From: JAVHYG01 sp040390025
Lineage (GTDB): Bacteria; Pseudomonadota; Gammaproteobacteria; Diplorickettsiales; Diplorickettsiaceae
Reading direction: 5' to 3'
NCBI GenBank assembly: GCA_040390025.1
Contig: JAZJZD010000006.1
Coordinates: forward strand, 62,001-126,000
Length of the DNA: 64,000 nt
The position numbers were made by a program, and so were the translations under genes. This document shows, piece by piece, positions 6,991 through 17,444 of the stretch. Positions within the stretch are counted from its first letter, which is position 1. Each line of letters opens with the position of its first letter. Under the pieces are notes generated by a model. The model had not been told where the DNA came from, searched no databases, and saw nothing but the letters and a program-made list of their open reading frames with translations.

Positions 6991-7158
6991 AAATAATATC
7001 CATTGCGCATGAAGATTTTATTTACATCTTCACGTGCTTTTTTCACGTTGGGAACCTTCAAGAAATCGTCTCGCACCTACCTTGGAAATATTTATTGAGA
7101 AGCTAAGTCTCTCCAAAAATAAGCTCAGGACTCACTCGGACATTGAAAAATTCGCACT

Positions 7159-7176
7159 TTAAATGGCGAGCGGTAT
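7159..7176 (+). repeat. Partial copy of the TACCGC...GCGGTA dispersed repeat
   Basis: TTTAAATGGCGAGCGGTA closely matches the right arm of the repeat at 40919 and 52243 (TTTTAAATTCATGGCGAGCGGTA). Only this arm is present. It lies in the 213-bp region between divergent xseB and the M16 peptidase gene, so it may be a decayed copy. Elsewhere in that region, TGAAGAT/ATCTTCA around 7010-7032 forms a small hairpin. Confidence 0.45.
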
Positions 7177-7272
7177 AGTACCGTTTCTATCACCTTAAAG
7201 ATTATGAGAGTCCAGCAAAGTGATGTCAAATACTATAGACTATTGATAGTTCATTATGCAGGAACCAATTGG

Positions 7273-8637
7273 ATGTATTTAAAAAAAGTTCTCGTTTATT
7301 TGGGGTTGTTATTATTGCCTCATTTAAGCCTTGCGCAAGACGTTCATGAATATCATTTAAAAAATGGGCTTAAACTACTAGTGAAGGAAGATCATCGTGC
7401 ACCCGTTGTAATCTCGGAAATCTGGTACAAGGTAGGTAGTAGTTACGAGCCCAATGGAATAACAGGAATCTCGCACGCCTTAGAACATATGATGTTTCGC
7501 GGAACTGAAAAATATGGCCCTGGTGTACTTGAACAAATGGTTGCAAACAATGGTGGTCAACAAAATGCTTTTACGGATAGCGATTTTACAGCCTATTATC
7601 AAGAATTTTCAGCTGACAAATTACCCATTAGTTTCGAGCTAGAAGCCGATAGAATGCAAAACTTATTATTGCGTTCAGAAGATTTTGCCAAGGAAATCCA
7701 AGTTGTAATGGAAGAGCGGCGCATGAGAGTCGATGATAATCCGCAAGCAACATTAATAGAACGTTTTAATGCAGCCGCTTTCGTAGCAAGCCCTTATCAT
7801 CACCCTGTCATAGGATGGAAAAGTGATTTAAAAAATATGACTGTTAACGATCTACGACAATGGTATAAAAATTGGTATGCGCCTAACAATGCGATTGTCG
7901 TAGTAGTAGGAGATGTTAAGCCAAATGAAGTTTATCAATTAGCACAAAAATACTTTGGGCCTATAAAGGCATCACCACTTCCACCGTTAAAACCAGCCAG
8001 CGATATTCAGCCATTAGGACAAGATCGCCTCAGCATTCACATACCTGCACAATTACCTTGGCTTGTGATGGCTTATCGTGTGCCCGTCATTAATGCCGAT
8101 ATTAAAAGCGCAGACCCTTATGTTTTAGATCTTATTACTACTTTATTATCCACCGGAAATAGTGCCCGATTTGCTAAAAACTTAATTAGGGGAAAGCAAA
8201 TAGCCGCTGATGCTGATGCCTCTTATAACCCATTTAGCCGTTTAAATAATTTATTTATATTAGATGCAACGCCTGCACTAGGACATAACTTACCTGAGTT
8301 AGAAGCAGGCTTACACGATCAAATCAAACTATTACAAACACAACCCATTAGTTCGGAAGAACTAGCACGTGCTAAAGCACAGATAGCGGCAAGTAAAATC
8401 TACCGAGAAGATTCTATTACGCAGCAAGCTTTTGAACTAGGTAGTTTAGCGGCGGTCAATCTGCCCTGGAAAATAGAAAAAGACTATCTTAAGCACATCA
8501 ATGCGATAACACCACGTCAAATACAAGACACCGCAAACAAGTACTTGCAGCCACAGTATTTAATCGTAGCCTATTTACATCCTTTGCCTTTACAACCATC
8601 TCATTCTAACACTCAAGGACTCTTGCATGCGCGCTAA
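7273..8637 (+). CDS. M16 family zinc metallopeptidase, catalytic partner
   Basis: Start taken at ATG 7273 (AGGAAC upstream), because this gives a clean signal peptide, MYLKKVLVYLGLLLLPHLSLAQ. An open frame back to 7204 would bury it. The mature protein begins with a pitrilysin/insulinase domain and carries the inverted zinc motif HALEH (H68, E71, H72), with EEIQVVMEERRMRVDDNP supplying the distal Glu helix. A second, inactive M16 domain follows. Predicted periplasmic peptidase of about 454 aa. It overlaps the next gene by 11 bp. That gene encodes an M16 homologue lacking the zinc motif, so the two should form the usual active/inactive heterodimer (pqqL/YmxG-like arrangement). Confidence 0.9.
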   Translation: MYLKKVLVYLGLLLLPHLSLAQDVHEYHLKNGLKLLVKEDHRAPVVISEIWYKVGSSYEPNGITGISHALEHMMFRGTEKYGPGVLEQMVANNGGQQNAFTDSDFTAYYQEFSADKLPISFELEADRMQNLLLRSEDFAKEIQVVMEERRMRVDDNPQATLIERFNAAAFVASPYHHPVIGWKSDLKNMTVNDLRQWYKNWYAPNNAIVVVVGDVKPNEVYQLAQKYFGPIKASPLPPLKPASDIQPLGQDRLSIHIPAQLPWLVMAYRVPVINADIKSADPYVLDLITTLLSTGNSARFAKNLIRGKQIAADADASYNPFSRLNNLFILDATPALGHNLPELEAGLHDQIKLLQTQPISSEELARAKAQIAASKIYREDSITQQAFELGSLAAVNLPWKIEKDYLKHINAITPRQIQDTANKYLQPQYLIVAYLHPLPLQPSHSNTQGLLHAR

Positions 8638-9952
8638 AAGTTTTTTATCTCTATTTTTTTTATCGGCAATCCTTATTGTCAGCACAGCAAAAGCAACTGA
8701 ATCTAAGCCCGTATTACCTATTGAACATTGGACTACTAAAAATGGGATTCCTGTATATTTTGTCGCTAAATCACAAATCCCTATGGTTGATATTGGCATC
8801 GTATTTCGCGCAGGCTCTGCTTACGACGGCACTTCACCTGGGATTGCTCAATTTACTGCACAAATGTTAGATCAAGGCACACACAACCTAAATGCCGATC
8901 AAATTGCAACCCGTTTTGAATCGGTAGGCGCACATTATAACGCAGCTATCAACCAGGATATGGCTATACTCAATTTACGTTCACTAAGTAGTCCGCAATT
9001 TTTTAACTCTTCTTTTAATACATTTGTCGATATCGTAAGCCGTGCAAATTTTCCACAAGTTGCGATAGATCGAATTAAAAAACAAACCGAAGTTGCGCTT
9101 CAACAGGAAGCACAAACACCTACAGCAATTGCACGCAACGCATTTTACCAAGCATTGTATAATCACCACTCCTACGCTGTACCTTTATTAGGCACAAACC
9201 AAAGCATTAAAAAGATCACGTCGACAAAGTTAATAGATTTTTATCAGCGTTACTACGTTGCTAAAAATGCGGTGATAGCCATCGTAGGAAATGTGACAAA
9301 AGCCAAAGCAGTTAGTCTTGCTGAACAACTAGCAATCGCACTTCCTCAAGGAGAAAAAGCTACTCTCTTACCAGCTATCCCCACGCCTCAGTTAACTACT
9401 TATTTGCATAAGATTGCCTATCCATCGCAACAATCAACGATTTTTTTGGGACAAATTGGCATCACACTGAAAGATCCAAATTATTTCCCGCTTATATTAG
9501 GCAACCAAATTTTAGGGGGTGGTATCTTAACTTCACAACTTTTTACTGAAGTAAGAAACAAACGCGGACTTTGTTATGGAATAAGCAGCCGTTTCAACAC
9601 GCTAGAAGCCGGGGGTCCTTTTATTATCGTTTTACAAACCCGTAATGATCAAGCATCTACTGCTCTAACAGTAACGCAAAGCGTCTTGAAAAAATTTATA
9701 GAAAAAGGACCTAGCGAAAAAGAACTCGAGGCGGCTAAGCAAGCACTTATTGGAAGTTTCCCACTTACGATTGCAAATAATGCAGCTATTTTAGGAAATT
9801 TAGAAAAAATAGGATTCTACAAACTTCCCTTAACCTATTTAGATAGTTATCGAGAAAAACTTAACAATGTGAATATAAACCAAGTTCGGTATGCATTTCA
9901 AAAACATATTAATCCCAAAAAACTACTTATAGTCATGCTTGGAGACAATTAG
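8627..9952 (+). CDS. M16 family peptidase-like protein lacking the zinc motif
   Basis: A 441-aa protein starting at ATG 8627 inside the end of the upstream M16 gene. Signal peptide MRAKSFLSLFFLSAILIVSTAKA. The M16 fold is evident (VDIGIVFRAGSAYDGTSPGIAQFTAQML, YHNHHSYAVPLLGT-like region, ILGGGILTSQLFTEVRNKRGLCYGISSRF), but the position of HxxEH reads GIAQFTAQML, so it cannot bind zinc the usual way. The RGLCYG motif that contacts substrate is kept. It probably forms a periplasmic heterodimer with the product of the preceding gene, as in other bacterial M16B pairs. Its stop overlaps the stop of the convergent large gene by 4 bp. Confidence 0.9.
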   Translation: MRAKSFLSLFFLSAILIVSTAKATESKPVLPIEHWTTKNGIPVYFVAKSQIPMVDIGIVFRAGSAYDGTSPGIAQFTAQMLDQGTHNLNADQIATRFESVGAHYNAAINQDMAILNLRSLSSPQFFNSSFNTFVDIVSRANFPQVAIDRIKKQTEVALQQEAQTPTAIARNAFYQALYNHHSYAVPLLGTNQSIKKITSTKLIDFYQRYYVAKNAVIAIVGNVTKAKAVSLAEQLAIALPQGEKATLLPAIPTPQLTTYLHKIAYPSQQSTIFLGQIGITLKDPNYFPLILGNQILGGGILTSQLFTEVRNKRGLCYGISSRFNTLEAGGPFIIVLQTRNDQASTALTVTQSVLKKFIEKGPSEKELEAAKQALIGSFPLTIANNAAILGNLEKIGFYKLPLTYLDSYREKLNNVNINQVRYAFQKHINPKKLLIVMLGDN

Positions 9953-12900
9953 TAGGCAACGTTAACTCCTATATTAGATTCATAATTCTCGCTATTTACA
10001 CTTAAATTAGCCAAGCTATCTGGAACAAAATAAAAGCTTGACTGATTCAATACATAGCTTGGCAAGGTAATTGACGGTGATGAGTCGTTTCGTAAAATTT
10101 GTGTATCTGACGGATCTATACGTCTAAGATAAAAACTTAATGCCTCAGGGTCTATAAGCTGCGCTAATTTTTCCTTAGTTTGTTGCCTCTGTTCTTGCGC
10201 TTCTTTAATAGCATAACTCAGAAAATTAACCTCACTTATTTTTTCAGTAAATTTTGACAACAAATCAGCTTCTTGCTCAATTTCATTTAAAGAATTCTTT
10301 TGTAACATCTTCCCAATAAATTCCCCACTTATATCTGAAAGCTTCTTTTCTTCTAAAACCAATCTATTTTTATTTTTAGTATAAATAATAAAATAATTTA
10401 AATAGTCCGCTAGTAAATTATTAACTACTTGATTAGCAGGAAAATACGGCGCACAAAAAACATTTGCGACAAAATTATTGTCAACAACAAAATTATATTT
10501 TTCAGAAGATTGAAGCAAGTAATAAGCACAAGCGCTAAGCCTCGCTAAAACGTTTTCAAACGACTGTTCATAATAAATCATAAGATTTTTTATAGACTCT
10601 ATACAGCTAAGAGGATACTGAAAAAAAGTGTCTAACTTATATTGCTGATGTTTTAATTCCTGTTTTTTATCAATAAATTCTTTTTCATAGTAGGATAATA
10701 TTTTCAAAAAGACAGTAGTCGTTTTATTTAAAATAGAAAATGAACATTTCTCAACCGTACTAAAAATATTATCTAAATAGAAATACCTTTTTCGCCTCCA
10801 AACCTCTAGCTCGGCATTCCATTCACTAAATCTCCTTAATTCAATTAGTTCATAAACCGCGTTTTCCGAACAAGAAGTTTCAGAATTTATAGCTAGATTT
10901 TTCCTGTGTTTTGATTTCTTCTTTCTTCGCTTGAAAGATTGTTTACTATTTTCAGGGTTATTTATCGGCAGAATATTTTTATCTGGCATAGCCGGCGCAG
11001 GGTGCGTATATAAAACGTCATTTTGTTGCTTAAGGCAATTGAATATTTTCTCATATTCCTCGGCCTGAAAAACAACATTATAAAATTCTATAACCATAGG
11101 AGATTCATTATCGCCTATTAATTTAATTATATTTTTTAACCAACACATTTTTTGATTTAAAATAAAATAGTTTTCTTTAAATAGTTTATTCATTTTTTTT
11201 ATATCTGAATCATAACAAAAAAAATTTGGAATAGCTGTTTTTGATTTTAAAGGATCATTTACGAAAAACTTTTCTATTTCATCATTACATAATTTATATT
11301 TCCTTGTGATAGCTATTATTTGCTGGTCAATACATTCAATCGCGAAAAAACAACTCTCTATGCTTTTCTTTAACGACTCCAACCCTTCATCACTATCAAA
11401 CTGAGAAGTAGCTTTCGAAATAATATTTTTTACAGCCTCAAAAATACTTGCTAAATTCGGAGACAACGAGCTATTAGCTCCAAGCTTATTAAGATCTTGA
11501 GCAATAAGATTAATTGAGGCTCGAATTCTTCCTATTGTGGAGAAAAATTTATTTCGTTTACGTGTGTTTTTACTACATTTAATTATAGTATCTTCTGGTT
11601 GATCGGTATACTGCGCAATATCAAGTAAATCTTTAGAGAGGCAAGCCATGGGTACAAAAAGTACCTTGGGATTTACTAATTTCTCTATTACCTCTAATTC
11701 TTTTTTTTTCGAACAACTAAGTTTTTCACTCGTATTTATTACAGTTAGCTCACAACTTTCAGATAATAAATAATCCTCTATCGTTTCAACTTTTAAGACA
11801 AGTTGTTTTTTTCTAGCTTGCAAAGTATTGAGTGTTTTCAAATCTTTTCCACTGGAACCCAAACACTTAGAAAGTTGTCTAGATTTAATATTAATACTTA
11901 TATCACTTAAACTAGCTTCATAGTCAAAACCCCATTGTGAATCTTGTTCCTCTTCTATGATTAAAATCAAATCTTGAATATAAGTTAAAAGAAAAGTTAT
12001 TTCGTCCAATAAATTTGCTTTACACTTAAAAAATTCATCTTTGTTTAAATATGTTTTTCTAAAAAAAATTTTTTCGCTAAATTCTAGTTTTTTTTCTTTT
12101 TCGTCCACTTCGCTTAACGAAATTGTTAATAGCATCTGAATGGTAAGCGACTTGTGACGCATTATTTTATTTTCTATATTACCCAACTTGGAATTTAATT
12201 CTAAGAAAATAAAAATACCAAACGACAAATAGCTTAAACATAATAAATCTTTGGTCGTTAGAGCTTCTAAAGCTATAGGATAATCGTTTTCAGCCTGATT
12301 AAAAACTACGTCAATAATATTTTCCGTAGCCTGACATAAAACATCTCTAGATTTCTCTTGATAAATAACAGAAAAAAAATATTTTATAATTTCCTTATTA
12401 CTTTTTATATTATCAATTCTTGATGTATTTATTATCAACGAATAGTCCAATCCGGTTTTATTCTCCATAAACGCGACCAAATCTTGTTTTGTTTCTTTTC
12501 TTAATATCGAGTTCAACATTTTAATTTCATGAAAGTATTTTTCATTTCTAAGTAAGCTAATTAAAGACGTCTTGATAAGAGTTAATTTATTATAACTATC
12601 TTTAAAAAAAATCAAGCGTTTATCAATGCCGCATTTAGAAAATTCTAGCTCTGACTCGAAGAAAATATCAGATTCATTTTCTAATTTAATAATTGTTTTT
12701 TTTAGACTAAAAAGATCACGTAGAATAAAATCACTCATAGGGAAATTTAAAATATCTTTATGAAATTTAATATATTTCTTAAACTTTTTAAAATTGGAGG
12801 CTATGGGCCTACATTTCAAAAATTTAAATAAAGCTTCATATAAAAACACTGCGATTACGCCCACCAGAGAATGCTTAGTTGAAGGCATTGGCAGCTTGGT

Positions 12901-13587
12901 CAATTGACTTTGAAAAAAAGCCTCTAAATCGTTTATATTAAAAATATCTTTTGAGACACATACAAGAGGCTCTAAAAAAATATCGCTAATTCTTTCGCAA
13001 AAAAGCATATATTTTAAAAAAGAATCGGGGCGTAAGCTTTTATCGAAATTCTTAAATAAACTATCTATAATTTTTTCTAAACGGCGGTGATGTTCACTAT
13101 AATTTAAAACTTCTAGATCACTTTTCAAATACAATTTGCAATCGGCTACCTTTATTAATACTTCTTCTTTTTCTTTCAGAATATTTAGTCTTTTATAAAC
13201 TGAGAATCCGGGATCGCTATCAGAGATAAGTAACGCAAAAAATAAACTATAAAACTCTTCGACAAAACAAAAAAAAAGTGTGCATTTATTTAAAACAGTG
13301 TAAACGTAGCTAAGTTCATTAATTATTTTCATTAAAGCTTCTTTCTTCTCTAGACAGTCCTTTTTTTTATTAAGTAGTTTGTGTCGTTGAGATGTATCGG
13401 TCACTTTAGAAAGCAACTCAACAACTAACTTAAGCTTCTTATCTAGTTCAATTATCTCTTTTTCTTTCTCCTTTTTTTCTTCACACGTGGAATAATAAAT
13501 AGAAGAACTTGACTCTGCAGGAGAACTTTGCGAATAGTTTATATCTGTATTGAACTTCATGCTCATTATTTTTTTAGGCATATCCAT
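9949..13587 (-). CDS. Very large hypothetical protein, effector-like, 1212 aa
   Basis: One uninterrupted 1212-codon frame, starting at ATG 13587 after TATGGAAAA (in-frame ATGs also at 13581, 13566 and 13560). I recognise no domain. The protein has no signal peptide, is rich in Lys, Glu, Leu, Ser, Phe and Asn, and is largely helical with coiled-coil stretches (for example residues 36-90, EEKKEKEKEIIELDKKLK). A dense basic cluster near residues 885-897 (FKRRKKKSKHRK) resembles a eukaryotic nuclear-localisation signal. DNA is more AT-rich than neighbouring housekeeping genes. Length, composition and isolation fit Dot/Icm-type effectors of Legionellales (inference). No T4SS genes are in the window. 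An inverted repeat, TCCATAA/TTATGGA, overlaps the start region (13588-13620). Confidence 0.75.
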   Translation of the reverse strand: MDMPKKIMSMKFNTDINYSQSSPAESSSSIYYSTCEEKKEKEKEIIELDKKLKLVVELLSKVTDTSQRHKLLNKKKDCLEKKEALMKIINELSYVYTVLNKCTLFFCFVEEFYSLFFALLISDSDPGFSVYKRLNILKEKEEVLIKVADCKLYLKSDLEVLNYSEHHRRLEKIIDSLFKNFDKSLRPDSFLKYMLFCERISDIFLEPLVCVSKDIFNINDLEAFFQSQLTKLPMPSTKHSLVGVIAVFLYEALFKFLKCRPIASNFKKFKKYIKFHKDILNFPMSDFILRDLFSLKKTIIKLENESDIFFESELEFSKCGIDKRLIFFKDSYNKLTLIKTSLISLLRNEKYFHEIKMLNSILRKETKQDLVAFMENKTGLDYSLIINTSRIDNIKSNKEIIKYFFSVIYQEKSRDVLCQATENIIDVVFNQAENDYPIALEALTTKDLLCLSYLSFGIFIFLELNSKLGNIENKIMRHKSLTIQMLLTISLSEVDEKEKKLEFSEKIFFRKTYLNKDEFFKCKANLLDEITFLLTYIQDLILIIEEEQDSQWGFDYEASLSDISINIKSRQLSKCLGSSGKDLKTLNTLQARKKQLVLKVETIEDYLLSESCELTVINTSEKLSCSKKKELEVIEKLVNPKVLFVPMACLSKDLLDIAQYTDQPEDTIIKCSKNTRKRNKFFSTIGRIRASINLIAQDLNKLGANSSLSPNLASIFEAVKNIISKATSQFDSDEGLESLKKSIESCFFAIECIDQQIIAITRKYKLCNDEIEKFFVNDPLKSKTAIPNFFCYDSDIKKMNKLFKENYFILNQKMCWLKNIIKLIGDNESPMVIEFYNVVFQAEEYEKIFNCLKQQNDVLYTHPAPAMPDKNILPINNPENSKQSFKRRKKKSKHRKNLAINSETSCSENAVYELIELRRFSEWNAELEVWRRKRYFYLDNIFSTVEKCSFSILNKTTTVFLKILSYYEKEFIDKKQELKHQQYKLDTFFQYPLSCIESIKNLMIYYEQSFENVLARLSACAYYLLQSSEKYNFVVDNNFVANVFCAPYFPANQVVNNLLADYLNYFIIYTKNKNRLVLEEKKLSDISGEFIGKMLQKNSLNEIEQEADLLSKFTEKISEVNFLSYAIKEAQEQRQQTKEKLAQLIDPEALSFYLRRIDPSDTQILRNDSSPSITLPSYVLNQSSFYFVPDSLANLSVNSENYESNIGVNVAY

Positions 13588-13710
13588 TTTTCCATAATAT
13601 TTTTTATGGATTCAGTATATACCTTCTTAATATTTTTTCAGCAATAAATTAAAAACTTAGCTAAAAGCTTTATTTACAATTCAATTTACCTATAACACTG
13701 AAAAAAATAC

Positions 13711-15015
13711 TTAACAAATGGCCAATTCTTGTTTTTTCAAGTTACTAAATATTTTTTTTGCTGCATTGAGTGTAAATTCAAGCTCTTTTTCACCGTGTAC
13801 ACTAGAAACAAATCCTGACTCAAAAGGTGATGGGGCAAAATAAATCCCTTCCGCTAACATTTTATGAAAAAACTGCTTAAATAAAAATGTATTACAGCAC
13901 TTAACTTGTTCATAATTATAAATTTCTGTTTCTTCTGTGAAAAAGAGTCCAAATAACCCACCAATGCAATGCGCCTGCAAAGGTATATCTGCTTCTTTAG
14001 CAACGCTCAGTAAACCTTCTATCAGTTTATGCGTCATCATACTTAATTCGGTATAAAATTCTGGTTCGCTAATTGCTTCTAAAGTTGCTAACCCCGCCGC
14101 CACCGATATGGGGTTACCTGACAGTGTACCTGCTTGATACACCGGCCCTTTGGGTGAAAGATAATCCATAATATCGCTTCGACCTCCCAATGCACCGATG
14201 GGTAACCCTCCGCCAATAATTTTTCCTAAGGTCGTGAGGTCTGGCTTTACCTGATAAACTTCTTGTGCCCCACCTAAAGCAACCCTAAAGCCTGTTATGA
14301 CTTCATCAAAAATTAGCAAACTACCATTTTGATCGCACAAAGTACGTAACTCTTCTAGAAAGCCAGAAAGAGGTAACACACAACCCATATTAGCCGCCAC
14401 AGGCTCCACTATAACGGCTGCAATTTCTTCGCCGTGATGTATAAACGCTTGTATGACTTGCTCAAGGTTGTTGAAATCAACACTTATTGTTTGTTGTACA
14501 ACTTCTTTCGGAATACCAGCCGAATCAGCTAAGGCAAAACTTGCTAACCCGGAACCAGACTTAACTAATAAAGCATCTGCATGACCATGATAACAACCGT
14601 TAAATTTGAGAATCTTATTACGTTTGGTAAACCCTCGCGCAAGACGCACGGCTGTCATAGTTGCTTCTGTACCTGAATTCATCAACCGTATTTTTTCTAG
14701 ATTTGGCATTCGCTTGGTAATCTCTTCTACCAAATCAGCTTCTGCTGCTATGGACGCGCCGAAACTCAGACCTTTTAAAGCCGCTGCTTGCACAGCACTA
14801 ACAACATTCGAAGGCGCGTGACCCAAAATCAATGCGCCCCACGAACCAACATAATCGAGATAACACTTACCTTCAACGTCAAATAAATAGGCTTTATCGG
14901 CATGGGAAAAAAAAATAGGATTGCCGCCGACAGCGTTAAAAGAACGCACAGGAGAATTAACCCCCCCAGGAATAAATTGCTGGGCACGTAAAAATAGTTC
15001 TTTAGAAGAAGACAT
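13711..15015 (-). CDS. hemL: Glutamate-1-semialdehyde 2,1-aminomutase
   Basis: A PLP enzyme converting glutamate-1-semialdehyde to 5-aminolevulinate in the C5 heme pathway. Start set at ATG 15015 (MSSSKELFLRAQQFIPGG, 434 aa) with CAGGT upstream. A TTG six codons earlier is less likely. Diagnostic segments: GGVNSPVRSF, MNSGTEATM, FNGCYHGHAD, FDEVITGFR, and the Schiff-base lysine in TTLGKIIGGGLPIGA. The length is close to the 426 aa of E. coli. A single gene transcribed away from the divergent PBP2 gene. No anomalies. Confidence 0.95.
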   Translation of the reverse strand: MSSSKELFLRAQQFIPGGVNSPVRSFNAVGGNPIFFSHADKAYLFDVEGKCYLDYVGSWGALILGHAPSNVVSAVQAAALKGLSFGASIAAEADLVEEITKRMPNLEKIRLMNSGTEATMTAVRLARGFTKRNKILKFNGCYHGHADALLVKSGSGLASFALADSAGIPKEVVQQTISVDFNNLEQVIQAFIHHGEEIAAVIVEPVAANMGCVLPLSGFLEELRTLCDQNGSLLIFDEVITGFRVALGGAQEVYQVKPDLTTLGKIIGGGLPIGALGGRSDIMDYLSPKGPVYQAGTLSGNPISVAAGLATLEAISEPEFYTELSMMTHKLIEGLLSVAKEADIPLQAHCIGGLFGLFFTEETEIYNYEQVKCCNTFLFKQFFHKMLAEGIYFAPSPFESGFVSSVHGEKELEFTLNAAKKIFSNLKKQELAIC

Positions 15016-15276
15016 GTGAAAATGACCTGACAATAAAGCTTAATTCAAGACTAGGTTTGGAAAGAGGCCTGTTTTTTTATATACTTTGCCAACAAAAGGC
15101 TTACAAAGATACCACTACTCATAAAATCTAGTTAGAATCATACTATAGACCTCCTTTGAAGCACAGCGCTTTTTTTGAATGAATTAGGGGAAAATGTCCT
15201 ATTAATACTTACAATGAGCAGTTTATGCCGTTAGCAAAAGGAACTTATGAATACCCTATTCTAACTAAGTTATTTT

Positions 15277-17355
15277 ATGCTTAAGTCGATTAATACATTC
15301 AAAAATATCTACCAAGAACATAAACTATTTAAACGTAGAGCCTTTGCCATCCTTATAGGTATTACACTATTAACTATTATCTTATTAGGGCGTTTAATTT
15401 ACCTACAAGTCTTCCAGCATAAACTCTATACGACATTGGCCCGTCAAAATCAGCTTGGCCTTGTTCCTATTGAACCCAATCGCGGTCTTATTTATGACAG
15501 GAATGGAGTTTTACTGGCCGAGAACAAACCCATCTTCAATCTCGTAGTCACTCCTGATTTAGTGCGCCACATGCCCGAAACAATTTCTGCACTCTCTAAA
15601 ATCATTAAGATTGATCCAGATGACCTAAAACAATTTGAACGCCAACGACGTTTACATCATCGTTTTGAACCCATCCCTTTACGCGTTAAATTAAGCGAAG
15701 AAGAAGTAGCCAAGTTTTCGATTGAGCGCTATCACTTTCCTGGTGTTAGCATACAAGCGCAAATGATCCGTTATTATCCGAAAGGCGCCGCTTTTGCAGC
15801 AATAGTGGGATATATGGGCCGAATCAATGAAAAAGAACTGCAAACAACCGTTGATCCAGTCAATTACAGTGCGAGTAACTTTATTGGGAAAACAGGCATA
15901 GAAAAATATTATGAAGCCCGACTACATGGTACCGTAGGCTATCAACAGGTCGAAACCAACGTCCACGGCCAAATCGTTCGTATTCTAAAGCAAACCCAGC
16001 CAATTGCTGGGAAAAGTGTCAAGCTAACAATCGATAGTGGTTTGCAAGAATTAGCCCAACAAGCCTTAGGCCAGCAAAAGGGCGCTATCGTAGCACTCGA
16101 TCCACGAAATGGAGAAATCTTAGCCTTTGTAAGCGGCCCTAGTTTTGATCCCAACCTCTTTGTCAGCGGAATTAAACAGAAGGATTATGATGCTTTAAAA
16201 AATGCACCGGGAAATCCTTTATATAATCGGGCATTACGTGGTTCCTATCACCCTGGCTCTACGATCAAACCTTTTATCAGTATTGAAGCGTTAACGGATA
16301 ATGTCATTACCCCTTCTTATACGATTCATGACGCAGGCGAATTCCAAATTAATGGTAGGGGGCGTATTTATCATAACTTCCGCCGCCATACTTATGGTGA
16401 TGTCAATCTACTCAAAGCTTTAACTGTATCTTCCGATATCTATTTTTATAATTTAAGTATGCGAATGGGTATTAACCGAATCTACAAGGGTCTTAAGCGT
16501 TTTGGCTTTGGCGCGCCCCTTGGTGTTGATCTTACTGATGAAGGGGGCGGTATACTCCCCAATCCTGCTTGGAAAGAAAAATCTTATGGACAGTCATGGT
16601 ATCCCGGCGACACTTTAAATTGCGGAATAGGTCAAGGATTTTTACTAGTAACGCCACTACAATTAGCCTTCGCTGTAAGCACATTGGCAGATTGGGGCGA
16701 GCGTTGGAAACCACATGCCGCTTTAAGTTGGCGCTCCGGAGACGGTACAGTAACGCCTGTTGAGCCTAAACAGCTAGGCTCAATAGATGATGTACCTCAA
16801 CCTATTTTAAGTTTTATCCGCACTGCCATGCAACACGTCGTAAATGCCCCTGGCGGGACTGCTGAACGTTTTTTTCCGGGCGCGCCTTACACCTTGGCAG
16901 GGAAAACGGGGACCGCTCAAGTATTTAGCATGAAAAATAATGAGCGCTATGATACGAAAACCATTGCTACAAAGCTGCGTGATGATTCCTTATTTATCAC
17001 CTTCGCTCCTGTTGAGAACCCTAAAATAGCTCTGGCTATTATCGTTCAAAATAGTGTAACTCCTGCAGCTGGAATCGCACGACGACTCCTCGATTATTAT
17101 CTTATTCCACCATCACCTATCCCAACAATTACTTCTCAAGAATCCATACCACAAACCGCTTCTCCTCCCAGCTGCGAGACTGAAGAACAAGCCATCAAAT
17201 CACCTCCTGTCATCACTGATAGTGATGCTCCCGCGGTAATTCTTCCAACCAAAGAGCAAGATAAAGAAGAAGCTAAAAATGAGGATGTCGACGAAAACGA
17301 TTCTAACCCCTCACCAGAGGATGAAAACGACGAAGACGAACTATCCGAAGAATAA
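15277..17355 (+). CDS. mrdA: Penicillin-binding protein 2 (elongasome transpeptidase)
   Basis: Inner-membrane D,D-transpeptidase of lateral wall growth. Membrane anchor at about residues 22-45 (RAFAILIGITLLTIILLGRLIYL), dimerisation domain (PNRGLIYDRNGVLLAENKP), catalytic S328 in GSTIK, SSDIYFYNL as the second box, and KTGT at 543-546. The length of 692 aa exceeds the about 630 of E. coli because of a C-terminal tail of some 75 residues: first Pro/Ser, then strongly acidic (EEAKNEDVDEN, DENDEDELSEE). The tail is probably periplasmic and disordered. The usual next gene, rodA, is absent: rpsT follows. Confidence 0.93.
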   Translation: MLKSINTFKNIYQEHKLFKRRAFAILIGITLLTIILLGRLIYLQVFQHKLYTTLARQNQLGLVPIEPNRGLIYDRNGVLLAENKPIFNLVVTPDLVRHMPETISALSKIIKIDPDDLKQFERQRRLHHRFEPIPLRVKLSEEEVAKFSIERYHFPGVSIQAQMIRYYPKGAAFAAIVGYMGRINEKELQTTVDPVNYSASNFIGKTGIEKYYEARLHGTVGYQQVETNVHGQIVRILKQTQPIAGKSVKLTIDSGLQELAQQALGQQKGAIVALDPRNGEILAFVSGPSFDPNLFVSGIKQKDYDALKNAPGNPLYNRALRGSYHPGSTIKPFISIEALTDNVITPSYTIHDAGEFQINGRGRIYHNFRRHTYGDVNLLKALTVSSDIYFYNLSMRMGINRIYKGLKRFGFGAPLGVDLTDEGGGILPNPAWKEKSYGQSWYPGDTLNCGIGQGFLLVTPLQLAFAVSTLADWGERWKPHAALSWRSGDGTVTPVEPKQLGSIDDVPQPILSFIRTAMQHVVNAPGGTAERFFPGAPYTLAGKTGTAQVFSMKNNERYDTKTIATKLRDDSLFITFAPVENPKIALAIIVQNSVTPAAGIARRLLDYYLIPPSPIPTITSQESIPQTASPPSCETEEQAIKSPPVITDSDAPAVILPTKEQDKEEAKNEDVDENDSNPSPEDENDEDELSEE

Positions 17356-17444
17356 CTTAATTGACAAATAACCCTCATAACGGCATGATTAGCACTAAAT
17401 TTATCTAGACTTACCCTAAATATAAGTATTTGGAGATTCTTACA

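Noticed and set aside
8590..8799. Antisense frame over the M16 peptidase junction
   Set aside because: A shadow of the two real genes, with no independent support. Similar shadows elsewhere (for example within clpB, OPT and kdsD) were dropped.
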